Source of the DNA: Cylindrotheca closterium
Taxonomy: Eukaryota; Bacillariophyta; Bacillariophyceae; Bacillariales; Bacillariaceae
Direction: 5' to 3'
Assembly: GCA_933822405.4 (NCBI GenBank)
Contig: CAKOGP040001814.1
Span: 248,001 to 312,000 of the forward strand
DNA: 64,000 nucleotides
In this document: piece after piece, positions 1 to 12,476 of the stretch
Layout of the letters: each line of letters starts with the position of its first letter
Numbering within the stretch: position 1 is the stretch's first letter
Program-made: the position numbers and the translations under genes
The notes under the pieces: model-generated
Seen by the model: only the letters and a program-made list of their open reading frames with translations
Databases searched by the model: none
Told to the model about the DNA's origin: nothing

Positions 1-470
1 GTAACAACAAATTTTTAAAATCATTGTTTCGGGTTTTAGTATTGAATATTTACAGTTCCGCTGTCACGGGTTTTGACATAAAATATACAGGATCATAGTA
101 TTGTAGACGCCCGCCAGATGACATGGAAACTGCACTCTTGCACTCGTAAAAATGGCATCGTATCGGTTGCGGCGTTTCGTGTAGGAGAAGCGAAAAGATG
201 TTATAGCCGGTTCGTTCTGAAACGACCCTTCTGGCCTTTTCCCCAAGAGTTCGTCAATCAGTTGGGAATTAAGGATGGCATTGGAATCAATAATCTGCTC
301 GTGACCATGGGGAACTTCCTATTTTCAAGCGCAACCACAAAAACTCCGGATAATTAGGAGTGTTTTAAGTCTCAGTCATGTACTGGCAGGTCATTTTATT
401 TTCGTTGCAGGAGAACCTTGTTTGTAGTCAAAGAACTTGCTACAGGTGCCCAAACAGCTAAGATCGAACC
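1..470. other. Intergenic, nothing recognised
   Basis: This is the AT-rich leader region before the first gene. It holds only short open frames (the longest about 79 codons at 118-357) without recognisable domains, so I see no supportable gene here. It probably contains the promoter and 5' leader of the ATPase gene starting at 471. Confidence 0.4.
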
Positions 471-3400
471 ATGATAATGGAAGTGCTCACAAGTTACAAA
501 GGAGAAGACGCCACTTCAAGAAGCAGTGACTCTTTCGTCCTTTCATCATCCGAGGATGCTGAATCGTCAAAGGATACTAGTCTCCCATCGATTGTCCGAT
601 CTTTGGCACAGAGTTCAATTACAAAACAAACGGCGGTGACTACGTCGATCTCGACGAGTACCCATTCGTCTGGAAGCTCAATTCGAAGTCCACACAGAAG
701 ACAACCCAAGGCGGAAACATTAAGGTGTTTCAATCCTAAATCGAATGCAGTTCCAACTCTGGACTTTGGTGCTGCAGGCCTGGTCGGCAGAGACAATGAA
801 ATATCAACTTTGAAATTGTGCTACGATCGTCTGACAACCCAAGGCAAGAAGGAGCTGATTCTGGTCGGAGGCCAATCTGGGGTTGGAAAGTCAAGCGCAA
901 TCAGAAGCATGGAAAATGAAATCTCAGTTGAAGGATTGTTTGTGGAAGGCAAGTTCGATATGAATACTAGCAATGAACCTTACTCTGGAGTGGCAGATGC
1001 GTTTGGCATCATTTGCGGAAAGATCAAGGAAGCAGGACCCGAGGCGATCGCGGACTTTCGGCAGGATCTGCGGAAAGAACTGGGGGACAAGCCTGGAATG
1101 TTGGTTCAACTGATTCCTGAACTCCATGACATCATGTTTATCGAGACATCAGAAGACTCAACAGTTGGATCGATTGACAGAGTGGACGAAGCGGAAGGTG
1201 GAATCGACCGTCTAAGATTCTCATTTCGAGTGCTGACACGAGTCTTCAGCACTTTATTTTCTCCCCTCGTCTTGTTCTTGGACGACCTTCAGTGGGCGGA
1301 CGTGTCATCACTCCAAGTGTTGGAGTACTTGATTTTGGACAAGGAGAACGAACATCCTCTCATGATTATTGGGGGCTACCGGTCGGAGGAAGTGGGTGAG
1401 AATAGTATGCTCCACAACAAAATGGTAGGGCTCCGAGGCAAGACAGACAAGTTTCATTTTCACTTGACGGAGCTGATGATCGAATCTTTCGGCGTCAGAG
1501 ACATTGAAAAGGTTATCGCAGCAGCCTTGCCATCATTATCCGCTGATCATGAGATTGGACTTGCTGCTTTGTGTCATCAGCGAACACTTGGCAATCCTTT
1601 CTTTACAATCGAGTTTCTGAAGATGCTTCACTCCGATGGGATGTTGGCATTCGACCACAAAACAAACACTTGGTCATGGAATCTATTAGATATCGAAAAA
1701 GAGACAATGTCTACTGCAAACGTAGTCATCATGCTTGAGCAACATCTGAGGAAGCTTCCAAAGCAAATGCAAGTACTACTGCAGTGCGCTGCTTACCTCG
1801 GATCGTCGTTCAGCGAACCGACAATCGATCTTGTCTGGAGTACGTATGGACGCAGATTGGTGGAAGAAAGAATTGAACCGGTGTCATCTCTCCTTCCGCT
1901 TCTCGTTTCTGACAGCATCTTCGAGAAAGGTGAAAAGCAACAGTATCGATGGACACACGACAAGCTTCAAGAAGCTGCACTTTCTCTCTCTGAGGCGCGT
2001 CGAGATACCTTCCAAATGGACATAGGGAAAACTCTATACTATGGACTAACAAAGGAGCAAGTTGAAGAAGACTTATTCACGATCGTTGACCTCATCAACA
2101 ATGGCAACACTTCGAAGCGGTCGGAATTTGCTGGTATGAATCTTAGAGCAGCAGAAAAAGCACGTGATATCTTGGCGTTTCAGGCTGCCAGCGAGTATGC
2201 TTCCGAGGGTATTTGTCTTTTGCAAGAAACGGACTGGCTTCAAAATAAGCCCGTGACCCTTAGTCTGTATACCATTGGAGCAGAAGCAGAACTCATCCTT
2301 GGGAACGTCGATGCTGCCGAGCGATATAGAGATGTAGTGCTCTCTCGATCTGACCTTTCGACACTTGAGATGCTTCCATTACAGATCGGCAAAGCCAAGG
2401 CATTGGGTGATATAGAACTAAAGTCGCAGGAGGCACTGGAATACTGTCTTGGACTATTGAAGAATCATGGATACCGACTGACATGGGTTCGGCCGTTGGC
2501 TCTCCCACAAGCGCTGGCAAGTCTCATTCGTACAGTGAAGAAGGCAAAGGCAAAGCCTCAGAGTTTCTATGACGCAATAAAGGCTTCTGACAACACAAAA
2601 AATAAGTTCATTGGGTACTTGCTTTCGAAAGCTGCCTATAATGCGTATACCGCTGGGGACTCAGCGATGTACCTCCTAAGCACTGTGAAATTGATTGACA
2701 TTACAATGGAGTCTGGCGTGAACGAGTTCTCAGCTAGTGCCTTCACATTCTTGGGCGTCATGTCAGTCATCGTCTTGCAGGATTACGAGGCGATGGAACG
2801 CTTTGTAAACATTGCCCAAGGGATGCTGAAGAAGTTTCGGGGATTGCATGCTGCAGAGTCGATGTTTGTTGGACACCAACTGGGTCTTTTTTGGGTAAAG
2901 CCTCCCGAAATCGGTCGCGCTGTGGCTGAAAAGGCTATTTTAGCGGGCAGAAGAGAAGGTGACTTGGTGTTCACATCGTGGTTGATAATGCAACAAGTTG
3001 TGTTTCTCCCGTACACAACAGGACGTCCACTCGAATCAATCCTGGAAGGCTGCCCCAATGTCTTGGCAGAATTCGAAGAGACCAAGGGTAAGTTAGCTAT
3101 GGCGATCTGTTGAACCGCGCCTCTTTACATTGTTGCTGTGACTAACGTGATGTTCTCCTCTTTCGAAATCTCTAGCTGGGGGAAATATCTTGAGCATCAA
3201 GAACCACTATCAGATGCTTCTGAATCTGAGTGATCCTTCGTGTGAAAATCCAAGTGTGCATAGTGGCAAAATATACATCGATACAAATGAAGATCACAAA
3301 GATAACCTCGTTCATTTGTCCGATAAAACTTTCGCAGAAGGAGAACTCTCGTTTTGGCTCGAAGACTACGAGATTTGTGCGAAACGAGCGCTAAAGGTTG

Positions 3401-3846
3401 GCGAGACCTATGCTAAGGCAGGCCCAGCCATTTATTTGAACCAGATTGAATCATTTCATCGAGCAGTTGCCTTATACGCCGCCGCAATCAAAACGAAGAA
3501 CGGCAAGTACAAGCGCGCGGCTAACAAGATCAGGAAGAGGATGGCAATGTTGGCACAATATGAAAATACAACAATCCAGTATTATTTTACTTTTTTAACG
3601 GCTGAACATCTTGCATCAAATAAGAAGCTCAAAGAGGCAAGAACGAAGTACGAACAAGCCCTGGAAGCGGTTGGAAAGTTGGGACATCTTCATCATCTCG
3701 GACTGTTCAATGAGCGTTACTCGGATTTCCTTCAGCGGGAACTGTTGTCAGCGAAAGAATCAAGGGATCGATTGGAACAAGCAATCGACTACTACAGGGA
3801 ATGGGGAGCTGTTCACAAGGTGAAGGCTTTGGAATCTAGACTGTAA
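471..3846 (+). CDS. STAND/AAA-type predicted ATPase with TPR-like C-terminus
   Basis: This is a two-exon gene: exon 1 is 471-3087 and exon 2 is 3176-3846. The 88-bp GT-AG intron (gtaagt...tctag) joins in phase 1 to give about 1,095 residues. A disordered Ser-rich N-terminus (about 100 residues) precedes an AAA16/Orc1-like NTPase domain. That domain has a Walker A (GGQSGVGKSS, near residue 134) and a Walker B with the LDDLQWAD signature (near 269), typical of the predicted-ATPase modules seen in MalT/PknK-like regulators. The C-terminal half is helical and rich in Ala/Leu pairs, consistent with degenerate TPR repeats. In relatives this core is often fused to kinase, GAF or cyclase domains; none is visible here. 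It is probably an NTP-dependent signalling scaffold, but the pathway is unknown. The start codon is the first ATG of the frame; a second lies two codons later. Confidence 0.8.
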
Positions 3847-4273
3847 ATTATATGCTAATACATTTAAAAATAGAGACGAACAAGCTTTCGAATCGAGACT
3901 GAAAACCAGTAAATCATGGAAAATATGAAACTTCTGATCACTTGAAGCATCACAATTTTGAGCGAATTCTAAGGAGCGATTTATGAGCTGAAACCTTTAG
4001 AACTGAGACATACAGAGTACTTGGTACACTGTACCTTGTAGTGTTAAGACTGAATTTTTTCAATTTGCTCGCATCGCGCTCGAATCGCGCGCAACTGGAT
4101 TCCTTTCACGAATTCTCATCATTGTATTCGTCTTCATTCAATGCCGATCTTGGACTAGTTACTGAACTGACCAGAACGTCTGCCTCATTCATCTTTGATC
4201 ACTGCCGATCTTTTGGTGCTTAGAAGAATACTTAGTTACTACCAACACTGAACCCCTAAATAAACAAAGCATC
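3847..4273. other. Intergenic, nothing recognised
   Basis: This 427-bp gap between two co-directional genes holds a 60-codon ORF without similarity to anything I know. It presumably contains the 3' end of the ATPase transcript and the promoter of the oxidoreductase. I see no RNA gene or repeat. Confidence 0.4.
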
Positions 4274-5623
4274 ATGGCTGCTTCTCCACCACGTATCGCT
4301 GTAGTTGGAGGCGGAATTGCTGGAACACTGGCATCGCTGGTCCTTCGGAATCGAGGTCTCGTGCCAGTCATTATCGATCAAGGCCAAGATGTGGGTGGTC
4401 GTCTACGAGGAGTCTCGCGTTCCAAGATAGGAGGAAATTTGGATGCTGGAGCTCAATTTCTGAGAGCATCAGATGCGCGATTGCAACCAGTGTGGCACAT
4501 GTTGGAACAACAAGGATTGCTGGCTTCCTGGAGGGGGCGATTTGGAATGTTGGGAAATTCAGGCGGAGGTTTTCTTCCAGCATCGATAGTGGGACAAGCC
4601 ACAGCAGCGGGCATGAGAAAGCAACACCCATCGGATTCAGACAACAAGGAAGACCAAGCTGGTGATGGGCAAGCTGTTGGGGCGTCGTCACCAACTGATT
4701 CGGGTGACTTTTGTGGTTTTGTTACCAACTATGGTACCAACGACAAGGTCACTCCCACCTATGTCGCAGTACCCAATAATGAATCCTTGTGTCCCAACAT
4801 TTGCCGCCTTGCCTCGATTGACAAAATATCAAGCACGACAGTCTTGGGCGCCCAAACCAACCCAGAAGGTGGTTGGGTCTTGAATGTGGACGGTGACATG
4901 CAGTCTGGGGATATGTCATTCGATGCTCTTGTTTTGGCATCTCATGATCCATCCTTGGCGGCCAATACAATCGAATCCATAATAGAAGCCGAAAAGATGG
5001 CCAGTGATGCTTCACCAGACGATGCGCATTCCAAACTCTTGGAGCGTCTTGGCAATTTGGTATCGGACCTGCACAAAACTCGTAACGCCAAACAGCCTGT
5101 GTTCTCCTGGTCTGGGAAATTTCCCACTGAATTGACCCAATCTCTCGACTTTGACGCCGCTAGTGTACCTGGATCACACGTGGTGCAGTTTGTCGCCCGC
5201 GAATCTTCCAAACCACAGTATGCTTCGAATGCTGCGGAAGATACTGAAATCTGGACTGCCATTTCCACTTCGCTCCTGGCACAAGACATTCTGAAACGAC
5301 ATTCGGGAAGAGAAGCTAGCGAGGAAGCCACTACCGTTATGAGCGAAGCAGTGTCCAAATTGCTGTTTCAAAACGAAGCGAATAACAATGTTCTTCCACA
5401 AGACGCCTCGGCAGTGCGATGGGGAGCTGCCTTTTCATCTCCCACTTTGGGCCTCAAGGAAGACAGCATCTTTCTAAATCCTTGGAGGCTGGCCATTGCA
5501 GGAGACTTTGTCAGCGATGCCTATCCCAGTCCTCTAGAAGCTGCTGCATTGTCAGGGTTGGAAGCGGGAGAACGGGTGGCAGCCATGTTCCAAGCCATGG
5601 GTTCCATTCCTCCACCGCAATAA
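4274..5623 (+). CDS. FAD/NAD(P)-binding oxidoreductase (renalase/amine-oxidase-like)
   Basis: This is a single-exon gene of 449 residues. The N-terminus has a beta strand and the dinucleotide-binding motif VVGGGIAG at about residues 10-17. A DxGxxVGGR-type motif follows near residue 36, the classic FAD-binding signature of amine oxidase/renalase-like flavoproteins. The C-terminal segment (RWGAAFSSP... and AIAGDFVSDA) matches the second FAD-contacting region of this fold, where GD binds the flavin pyrophosphate. No signal peptide is evident, so it may be cytosolic. The substrate cannot be told. It belongs to the same superfamily as the gene at 43765-44979 but is clearly divergent from it. A hydrophilic insertion (residues about 115-140) interrupts the middle domain. 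Confidence 0.75.
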   Translation: MAASPPRIAVVGGGIAGTLASLVLRNRGLVPVIIDQGQDVGGRLRGVSRSKIGGNLDAGAQFLRASDARLQPVWHMLEQQGLLASWRGRFGMLGNSGGGFLPASIVGQATAAGMRKQHPSDSDNKEDQAGDGQAVGASSPTDSGDFCGFVTNYGTNDKVTPTYVAVPNNESLCPNICRLASIDKISSTTVLGAQTNPEGGWVLNVDGDMQSGDMSFDALVLASHDPSLAANTIESIIEAEKMASDASPDDAHSKLLERLGNLVSDLHKTRNAKQPVFSWSGKFPTELTQSLDFDAASVPGSHVVQFVARESSKPQYASNAAEDTEIWTAISTSLLAQDILKRHSGREASEEATTVMSEAVSKLLFQNEANNNVLPQDASAVRWGAAFSSPTLGLKEDSIFLNPWRLAIAGDFVSDAYPSPLEAAALSGLEAGERVAAMFQAMGSIPPPQ

Positions 5624-6126
5624 TAACACTCTAGACATGGAAACGGTTATCGAAGTGTAGGATTTTTCTATGATATGTTATGCTATCTATGCATTGTAGT
5701 AGGTGCAAACGCTATAATTGGCTTGCCATTTTCTCAGCAGTAACAAGCTCCTTCCTACCTAATTAACAAAGAATCCCTACGATCCATCATGTATATCTGG
5801 TAAATTGGCCACTGCAGCATATTGTTGTGGCCTGACTTGATTAGAGTTTTTATCTACATCTAGAGTTGTGCCATCTCCAGAATTTGTTTCTCCCCGTTTC
5901 TAAATGGATCCACTTTGTGACCACGATATATTGATGTAGTTCGACCGCGATATTTCCAAAAGAATTCGGTTTTGGGAACTTTTGTGTAGTGTATTATTTG
6001 GATTCGGTCGTTTGACAGACCTTCGAATTGATTGATTCGCTGCGTCTGACAGACCTCAAAAATTTTCCAATTATACCATCATCTATCATCATCATTGTCA
6101 TCGCACCTTGATGAACAAGCATTATC
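5624..6126. other. Intergenic, nothing recognised
   Basis: This 503-bp AT-rich gap has no open frame that looks coding. It presumably carries the terminator of the oxidoreductase gene and the promoter of the Aar2 gene. Confidence 0.4.
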
Positions 6127-7696
6127 ATGACGGAAGTACCCAACGATTCGTCCATTGCTGCATTAATCCTAGACCTGAAGAAAGATGCTGTCTTTGGGAT
6201 TGACGGCCAGTCCATTGCTTTGCGAAGTGATGACTTTATGGGCGTGTCTGGTTTGGTGGCTGGTGATCTTCACCTGTTATTGGCAAAAGGAAATCATTCC
6301 TCCACTTTGATTTCAGCATTTTTGCTCTACCCAGAATCACAACAAGCACAAGAATCTGCATTTGTCAGACGATATAATCCACAGACGGAAGAAGTGTCCG
6401 CACAGCCGCTGGACCAGCTTACTCATGACAACTTGCTGAGTCAGTTGCCAGAAATGGTCGCCTCCCCAACCAACCCAAGAGTGCTTCCCTACGACAAGAT
6501 TGTATCAGAAGACCAAACCAGGCAATGGAAAAATCAAACCAACCATATAGTTTCCTCTGGCATTCTACGGATACGCAAAATTGTCAGTGGTGAAAAGCTG
6601 GTTCCTGGTGCCTATGAAACGGAAGATCAGAAGCTGCTGTCGATTTCCCACCACCAACAAGAACAAACTCCGACGGACGGAAAATCAATTTCATACCCAG
6701 CAATTCCGGTAGTTGATCCCTCTCTATCTATATGGAAGACCAAGCATGCCGGAACGAAGCGTTACCTGAAACAACTAACGGCTACCGACCGAACCAGTCT
6801 CTTTATGGATGACAATTCACCAATTTCCAACCGCCTACTTGATAATGTCCTCCAGAAGGATTACGAAGAAAAATGGCAAGCAATACTGGGAGATTTGCAA
6901 TTGTCATATACGCTCTTTCTGTATATGCAATGTTTTGCATCCTTGGAGCATTGGAAAGACTTGGTGGCCATGATCTGTTTGGTGGATTGGAAGGGAATCA
7001 AGGCTCATTCCAACTTTTACAATGCTTTGTTGAATGTGCTTCCTTCTCAAATCAGTAGCATTGATGAAGGTTTCCTAGAGGTACGTTAGACTAAGTTGTT
7101 GGCTGCTTGCCCAGATACTATCCCATGATGTTTGTGCTCATTTTGCATTATTTTTTCTCGTTCTGCTCTTTTTTTTGTAGGATATGGAAGAAGCTGGAAA
7201 CAACTTTTTGTTGCCACTGCTAGGAGGACTTTGTCGGAATATGGTTCTTTCAGGTGTCGTGGAATCCAAAGCGCTCCAGCAATTTCATGACCTCTTGATG
7301 AGTCGATTTCCCAATAGCTTTTCACCAGACGACCAAGTTATAACAACCACAAAATCAAGCACACCCAGGACGACACCACCTCCTTCGTTACAAGTGGAAC
7401 AAGTTTTGGGTTTTCATGATGATGGCATGGAAGAAGACGATGATGACGACGAAGACGCACCCGTAGTAGTTTCGACTGAAGACGTTCAAGCATCCTTGGC
7501 ACGATCTTCTGAATTTGCTAACAACCACAGCAATATTTCCAAAGAGATCCAACGAGGATATCCTTTGCTAGTGGCGGCAATCATGCCACAAGAAGACATT
7601 CTAATGGCATGTGCCCGAATATTGGACGACAAACGGGATGTCTCCTTGGTTCGAGAAGCGGCTGCCTATCTTGAAGAAGTCGAGCAACGAACGTAA
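6127..7696 (+). CDS. AAR2: Aar2-like U5 snRNP assembly factor
   Basis: There are two exons, 6127-7080 and 7181-7696, with a 100-bp phase-0 intron (gtacgt...tttgtag), giving 489 residues. The N-terminal third contains the Aar2 hallmark, a strand followed by FGIDGQSIALRSDDFMGV, matching the FGIDxxSW...F.G.K stretch of the family's beta domain. The C-terminal helical domain shows the diagnostic pattern LLDNVLQKDYEEKW...GDLQLSYTLFL...LEHWK. In yeast and humans Aar2 binds Prp8 and blocks premature Brr2 joining during U5 snRNP biogenesis, so a nuclear/cytoplasmic snRNP assembly role is expected. An acidic low-complexity run (EEDDDDDDEDA) lies near residue 400. Family similarity is by motif recognition only. 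Confidence 0.8.
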
Positions 7697-8093
7697 ATAA
7701 ATTATTTAAAATGAGTTAGACTTGCGCATTACAAACCCTGACACTGGAGCCGCTCGTGTACAATGACAACACAACTAGTACATGCAGCAAAAGTAATCAA
7801 GTATGGTTTCCATTAATAATTGATTGGAATGAATGAAAGTGCTGATTATCGGATAAAGAACGACCCAACCTGAACCATGTATGGTTTCAGGCAAATCATC
7901 CGTGCCGACGAGGAAATTATTGAGTACTGTACATTCCTCCTGCGCTGGCAATGAGGATGGGAGATAGAAAGCGTTCATCGAGGCGCAATCTGGCATGGTC
8001 TACAATCACCTGATAAACATACTGGCAACACATGAAAGCGCTAACCTTTTTATCATCACTCTTTGGAACCCTTCTTTTTCCAGTTGCAGCGGC
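7697..8093. other. Convergent intergenic region
   Basis: This 397-bp region lies between the converging 3' ends of the Aar2 and GSK3 genes. Only spurious short ORFs are present. It presumably holds both polyadenylation signals. Confidence 0.4.
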
Positions 8094-9397
8094 TTATCCA
8101 CTTTTTGCTTTCCCAGCAGCAGCAGTAGCAGCATCATCCGGTAATACTTCATTCTTCAAATGAGCTGGAACAAGCTTTGCTAAAAGTTCCTCGCTCGAAT
8201 CCAGCTCATGCTGTGTAAAGTCAAAGAGCGGTGGAAGTGCACCACCATTGTTTGGCAATTCGATTCCTTCTTCTCTTAATTCGTCAAAGAAGGGGTGCGC
8301 ACATCCATCTAGTGGCAAGAGCCGTTTCGAGGGTGTGTACGCCAGACTGGCAGCAATAAAGTCCATTGCATCTTCCGGGGTTTTGCTTCGAAAGACCTTC
8401 TTCCAATGACATCCTTTAATCTGAGGGAATTTGAACTCAATGTAATTCGAGTTCATGGACCTGATTTCTTCCTTTGTCGGTGTGCCCAACACCTTGATAA
8501 TCTCGACCAGTTGGTCGACCCCCGAGTCTCCTGGGAAGAGTGGTTGCCCCAACAACAATTCTGCCCCAACACACCCCTCGGACCAGATATCAATAGCTGT
8601 TGTATAATCTGTGGAGCCAAATATCAATTCTGGAGCCCGATAGTAACGGGAGCAAATATAAGATACATTTGGTTCCCCCTTCACCAGCGCTTTGGCAGAA
8701 CCAAAATCACAAAGCTTCAATTGTTGATTCTTTGGATTTACCAACAGATTCTGAGGTTTAATATCCCGATGGCATATTCCAATTGTGTGAATATGAGCCA
8801 GCGCTCGAGACAGTTGATACAAGTATAGCTTGACATAGAGCAGCGGTAGTGGGATGTTGTGTTTGTGATGCCGTCTACTAATTGAGTATACTGTCTCAGG
8901 AACAAACTCCAACACCAAGTTCAGATACAGATCCTCAGCCTTTTCACCCTAAGATATGAAGCAAGCAGATGAGAGTTGGTGAGAGAATGATTTGTATACG
9001 TTGTATAGGTGTGTGTGTTGGCGGTCATCCAATGACATCACCTTCCAATGCTCCACCTGAAACATACCTGTGAATAAAAGCAGTGCCTTAAAGCAACCAC
9101 GTTCGTGTGCGCATCCTTCACCAATTGTCGCATTATTTGCAGCTCCCTATTCTTGAATCGCTTATCCTGCAGTACCTTTTTAATGGCCACCACTTCCCCC
9201 GTCTCCACCACCTTGGCTTCAAAGACCACTCCAAAACTTCCATTTCCAATTATTCGCTCCGCCGAGTACGAAATATTTTGCTCTTCGTCTACGGAAGCAG
9301 TGGCCGGGGCTTCTGCGGTTGCGGACATTATCTCTTTGGCCTTGTCTGCTTCAGTATCGTTGGTTGATGATGATGGGGCAGCTGTAACTGAAGCCAT
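8094..9397 (-). CDS. GSK3: Glycogen synthase kinase 3 (shaggy-type Ser/Thr kinase)
   Basis: The two exons are 9397-9068 and 8948-8094, separated by a 119-bp phase-0 intron, giving 394 residues. It has a complete kinase domain: Gly-loop GNGSFG (51-56), catalytic Lys in VAIKK (K73), HRD (D172) with IKPQN, DFG (D191), and the GSK3 activation loop [13 protein letters not shown]207 corresponds to the autophosphorylated activation-loop tyrosine. The splice junction reconstructs the family signature LRHCFYS...[14 protein letters not shown] exactly, which supports the gene model. The first 40 residues are an Ala/Ser/Thr-rich non-conserved extension. GSK3 acts in cytosol and nucleus on primed substrates in growth and stress signalling. 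The C-terminus ends shortly after the kinase domain. Confidence 0.95.
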
Positions 9398-10193
9398 GTA
9401 GTGTACCTGTCTCGAGATTTGATAGGATTCGGACTCTTTTTATTTTTTCCAATCCTGATTTCAGTATTCTCGTTTCTTACAAGGAGATCCTAACTACTCA
9501 AATCTAGGCTTTTGGCTATCTTTCTTTACTGTGCACGAGTCAGTAAGGATGCTATCTGTCTTCTGATTTGGATATCAATACAAGGTTGTTGGTCACCCAC
9601 GGTTTGTTTTTCAGGTCGTGTTGATTGAGTTCGTGTCCGGTACTTCGTCTACAGCAATAATTTACGTAAAAGATATCAATGCACTCAAATGGGTACCAAT
9701 TGATCGAATGAACGCAAGAAAGTGGGACTTCCAGGAAGACGATTCGAATGGTGGTTGTAGAAGGGTCGAAAGACTGGTGTGGGACTTGTCTTTTTCAATC
9801 AACGCCCTTGTTGTCTCTTTGTCGCTTTCACGACACCAACAAAGATATGCTAAGTTTGGCCGTTGACACGATCCTCTCGGAGAGGGGACTCCTTCTCATG
9901 CATGGGCCGAAACGCGCCTGCAAAACCCCACAGAGAATTCTTGTTCTTCGTTAAAGATATTAGCCAATGCAAAATATTCAGAACTGAATCTATTGTTTTC
10001 GCAACGACAAACGCAAGACTGCGGGCGCGGGACAGACATGTCTTGGGCGTGTTTGGAAGCTTCTTGGAGATTCCAAAATATCCAAAATGAAGTACTCTTA
10101 GGAGAGTGAGTGAATCTCAATCACCGCTACCCCATTAGCACTATTGCTGTTTGCTGTTATTAATCTTATTGCTCTTTACAACTATGTAGACTT
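9398..10193. other. Intergenic, no confident gene
   Basis: This 796-bp region lies upstream of GSK3 and downstream of the first SASA gene. Plus-strand ORFs of 68-82 codons overlap one another in different frames and show no domain or bias, so I treat them as chance. It is likely to contain the GSK3 promoter. Confidence 0.35.
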
Positions 10194-11780
10194 CTAGATG
10201 ACAAAGAAAAGTACAATGACAGTTACCGAAATCATTCCAAGTCCTTGTCCCATCATTGTTGAATCTACGACAGTAGAAGATGATTCATCTGGACTAGAAG
10301 TATTCCCACTACCATCATTGGTGCAAGGCTCATTCATCACACTCCCGTCACGGTAGTCAATCCAGCAAAAGTTTCCAGCGGAAGGTAATGTACCGTCAGG
10401 GCACCGGTTCCAGGGAAAGCGGATTGCCGGATCTTCTTCAATTATGATGGTGGTGGTGTCAATGTTACTAAATTCTCGAAGAAAGGCATTGGCCAACATG
10501 CGACCCTTCAAAATCATTCCCTCGTAGGCACTAAAACGACAAGCAATGGAATATTGAGTACTGTAATTGTTTGCTACATGCAGCAGCAACCATCAGATTT
10601 CTTACCTGTGAAGATTTGTGGGATACCTCCGATACCAATGGAACTCGTCGCAGACTTGACAATTCTTCTGAGCATCCGGAAAGGCAGGATCATAACCATA
10701 GTATAAGAATGGGCCCAAATTCAGATGCAAGTTGGGTGCATCCGGGCAAAGAGTACCAGGTCCTGGTATGCAGTCGCTGGAAGTATCCTCGTTGGAAGCC
10801 AGGGCAAACTCGACGTTCTTGGCCTTGCAACCCTTGACTATTTGAGTGGCATATTCCTTTCCGCTCTTCAGTTGATTGTGGGTGGTGGAACCAGTGTCAA
10901 TGATAGGGACGTCATCATTGCTCCCAATGTGCTGACGAAAGCCATTCCAGACACGAGCTGTGTTTTCTCCAAAGAACTTCCAATCACCAGCCCCCAAGTC
11001 GCTTTGACCTTGGACCCATACAATACCAGCCCATTCGTAAGGGACACCTCCACTTGTCAAGGCCTCCTTGGTTCTTCGAATGGTATATACCATATTCTTG
11101 AATAGATGATTCTTGGAGTTAAAATTGAGACCAGCATTTTCTGCCATCCATTGAGCGGTTCCGTCATCCGCACTCGTATCCCACATGTTGTCTTGTTGTT
11201 CTGGATTCCATTGAGAAAACACATTGGTGCCACCGACGCAGTATTTCATCACCAAAGTTCGTTTGCCAGTGACATCATATATCCGTTCACCAAAGGAGAT
11301 CTCAGGTCCAAACATACTTCTGTCTGTTCCAGCGTTCATTGGAGCAATAAAGAAGCGACTTGTTGAGGCGGGGCTAGCATAGCCAGCAAACCAAACTCCA
11401 GGAATATCACCTTGTAGTTCAGGGTATCCTTGAGAATCTGCATCCAAGTCTGTTGCTTCAGCCTGACCCACACATTCGGATTGTCCTCCCAAGAGGTATA
11501 CTTGGATGGTTTCTTCAGTGCCAGGAAGTGAGGTTTCAACTCCTGAATTTCCGGCATCGTTATCCGCGCAAGTTTGGCAGCAGACTTGCCTCAAGACTTG
11601 GCCCAATTGATTCGGAAGGCTGCACCCTCCAAGAACGTCGACACAAGCACTAATGTCATCCCGACCCTGCTGAGCTGCCAACTGCGCGATCCGTTCGTCA
11701 TCGTCGACACACGCAGATACCCTACTTGCGGTGAGAAAGACGCAAGCGAGAGCAGAAAAAATCAAATGGGATAGTATCAT
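10194..11780 (-). CDS. Secreted SASA-domain (sialate O-acetylesterase-like) carbohydrate esterase, copy 1
   Basis: The exons are 11780-10606 and 10530-10194, with a 75-bp phase-2 intron, giving 503 residues. A signal peptide (about residues 1-23, hydrophobic, ending SRVSA) is followed by a Cys-rich ShKT-like segment (CVDDD...C...C...CCQTC, about residues 24-72). The esterase domain then follows, with the nucleophile motif LLGGQSE, the conserved IVWVQGQSD block and the distal NLHLN region that supplies the catalytic His. The C-terminal 15 residues are hydrophobic after a small/polar stretch, consistent with a GPI-anchor signal. It probably deacetylates cell-surface or environmental polysaccharides; the substrate is unknown. 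The downstream gene at 12477-14192 is a tandem paralog that lacks this intron. Confidence 0.8.
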
Positions 11781-12476
11781 CTGAGTTGATGGAGGTGTTT
11801 GTTGTCGGCTATGAGCTTAGCAATCCATATTTTAAAAGATTCTCGCTCACAAAAATTTTATGCCGAAACTGCTTTTTCTACAGTACAGAAACTGACGAAC
11901 ATGATGAGTGACCGAAGTATAGTGCCAAACCAGAATTTTCATCGCACGAATTGAGTTCACTGACATTTAAAAATACAGTAGGTACCTAGTACTGCGATAT
12001 CTTTTATATGTTAATCACCCCCATGGTATTTCTAATGGCTCGAAAGATAGACAGACACAATGCCGAAGCCGCTTATGACGAATATGAGTGACCAAAGTGC
12101 TGAACCATATAATAGTCATCGCAAGAATTGAGCCACTTTTTGATAGGTAGTACTGCGATATTTTTTATATCTTGATTCCCCTCATGGTGCTTCTTAGACA
12201 AACACAATACACATGGCATAGTGATCACATTCGTAACAATGCAACGGGCGGAATTGTCCTTGTTTGCTCCACTGTAGCGACTAAATGCTGTCCAGGTAGC
12301 TAGTCCGACACTGGTTGCTTCGCAATAGCAATCAGGTCCAGAAATAGAAAGGATGCGAGCCTTCGGCTTGTTAGCCATAACTTTGGCTTTTCTCCCTTGG
12401 AACCATGATGATTCCTCTACAAAGGAGATTCAGATGACTTGGGAAGGTAACACCCTTCGTCATTCATTCATAGTGA
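11781..12476. other. Intergenic region between SASA paralogs
   Basis: This is a 696-bp spacer. A 101-codon minus ORF (12073-12378) has no recognisable features. Most of the spacer is explained by a degenerate direct repeat described separately. It contains the promoter of SASA copy 1. Confidence 0.4.
11883..12200. repeat. Degenerate tandem duplication (two units of about 140 bp)
   Basis: Two stretches, about 11890-12040 and 12065-12200, share an ordered set of words. These are tgacgaa.atgagtgacc.aagt, tcatcgca.gaattgag, gtactgcgatat.ttttatat, and c.catggt.tttct. They read as diverged direct copies. No coding potential is evident. Confidence 0.6.

Noticed and set aside
9618..10120. Overlapping plus and minus ORFs of 68-82 codons upstream of GSK3
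   Set aside because: Three frames are open at once over the same bases with no composition or motif support.
12073..12378. 101-codon minus ORF between the SASA genes
   Set aside because: It has no signal, domain or similarity and overlaps the degenerate direct repeat.
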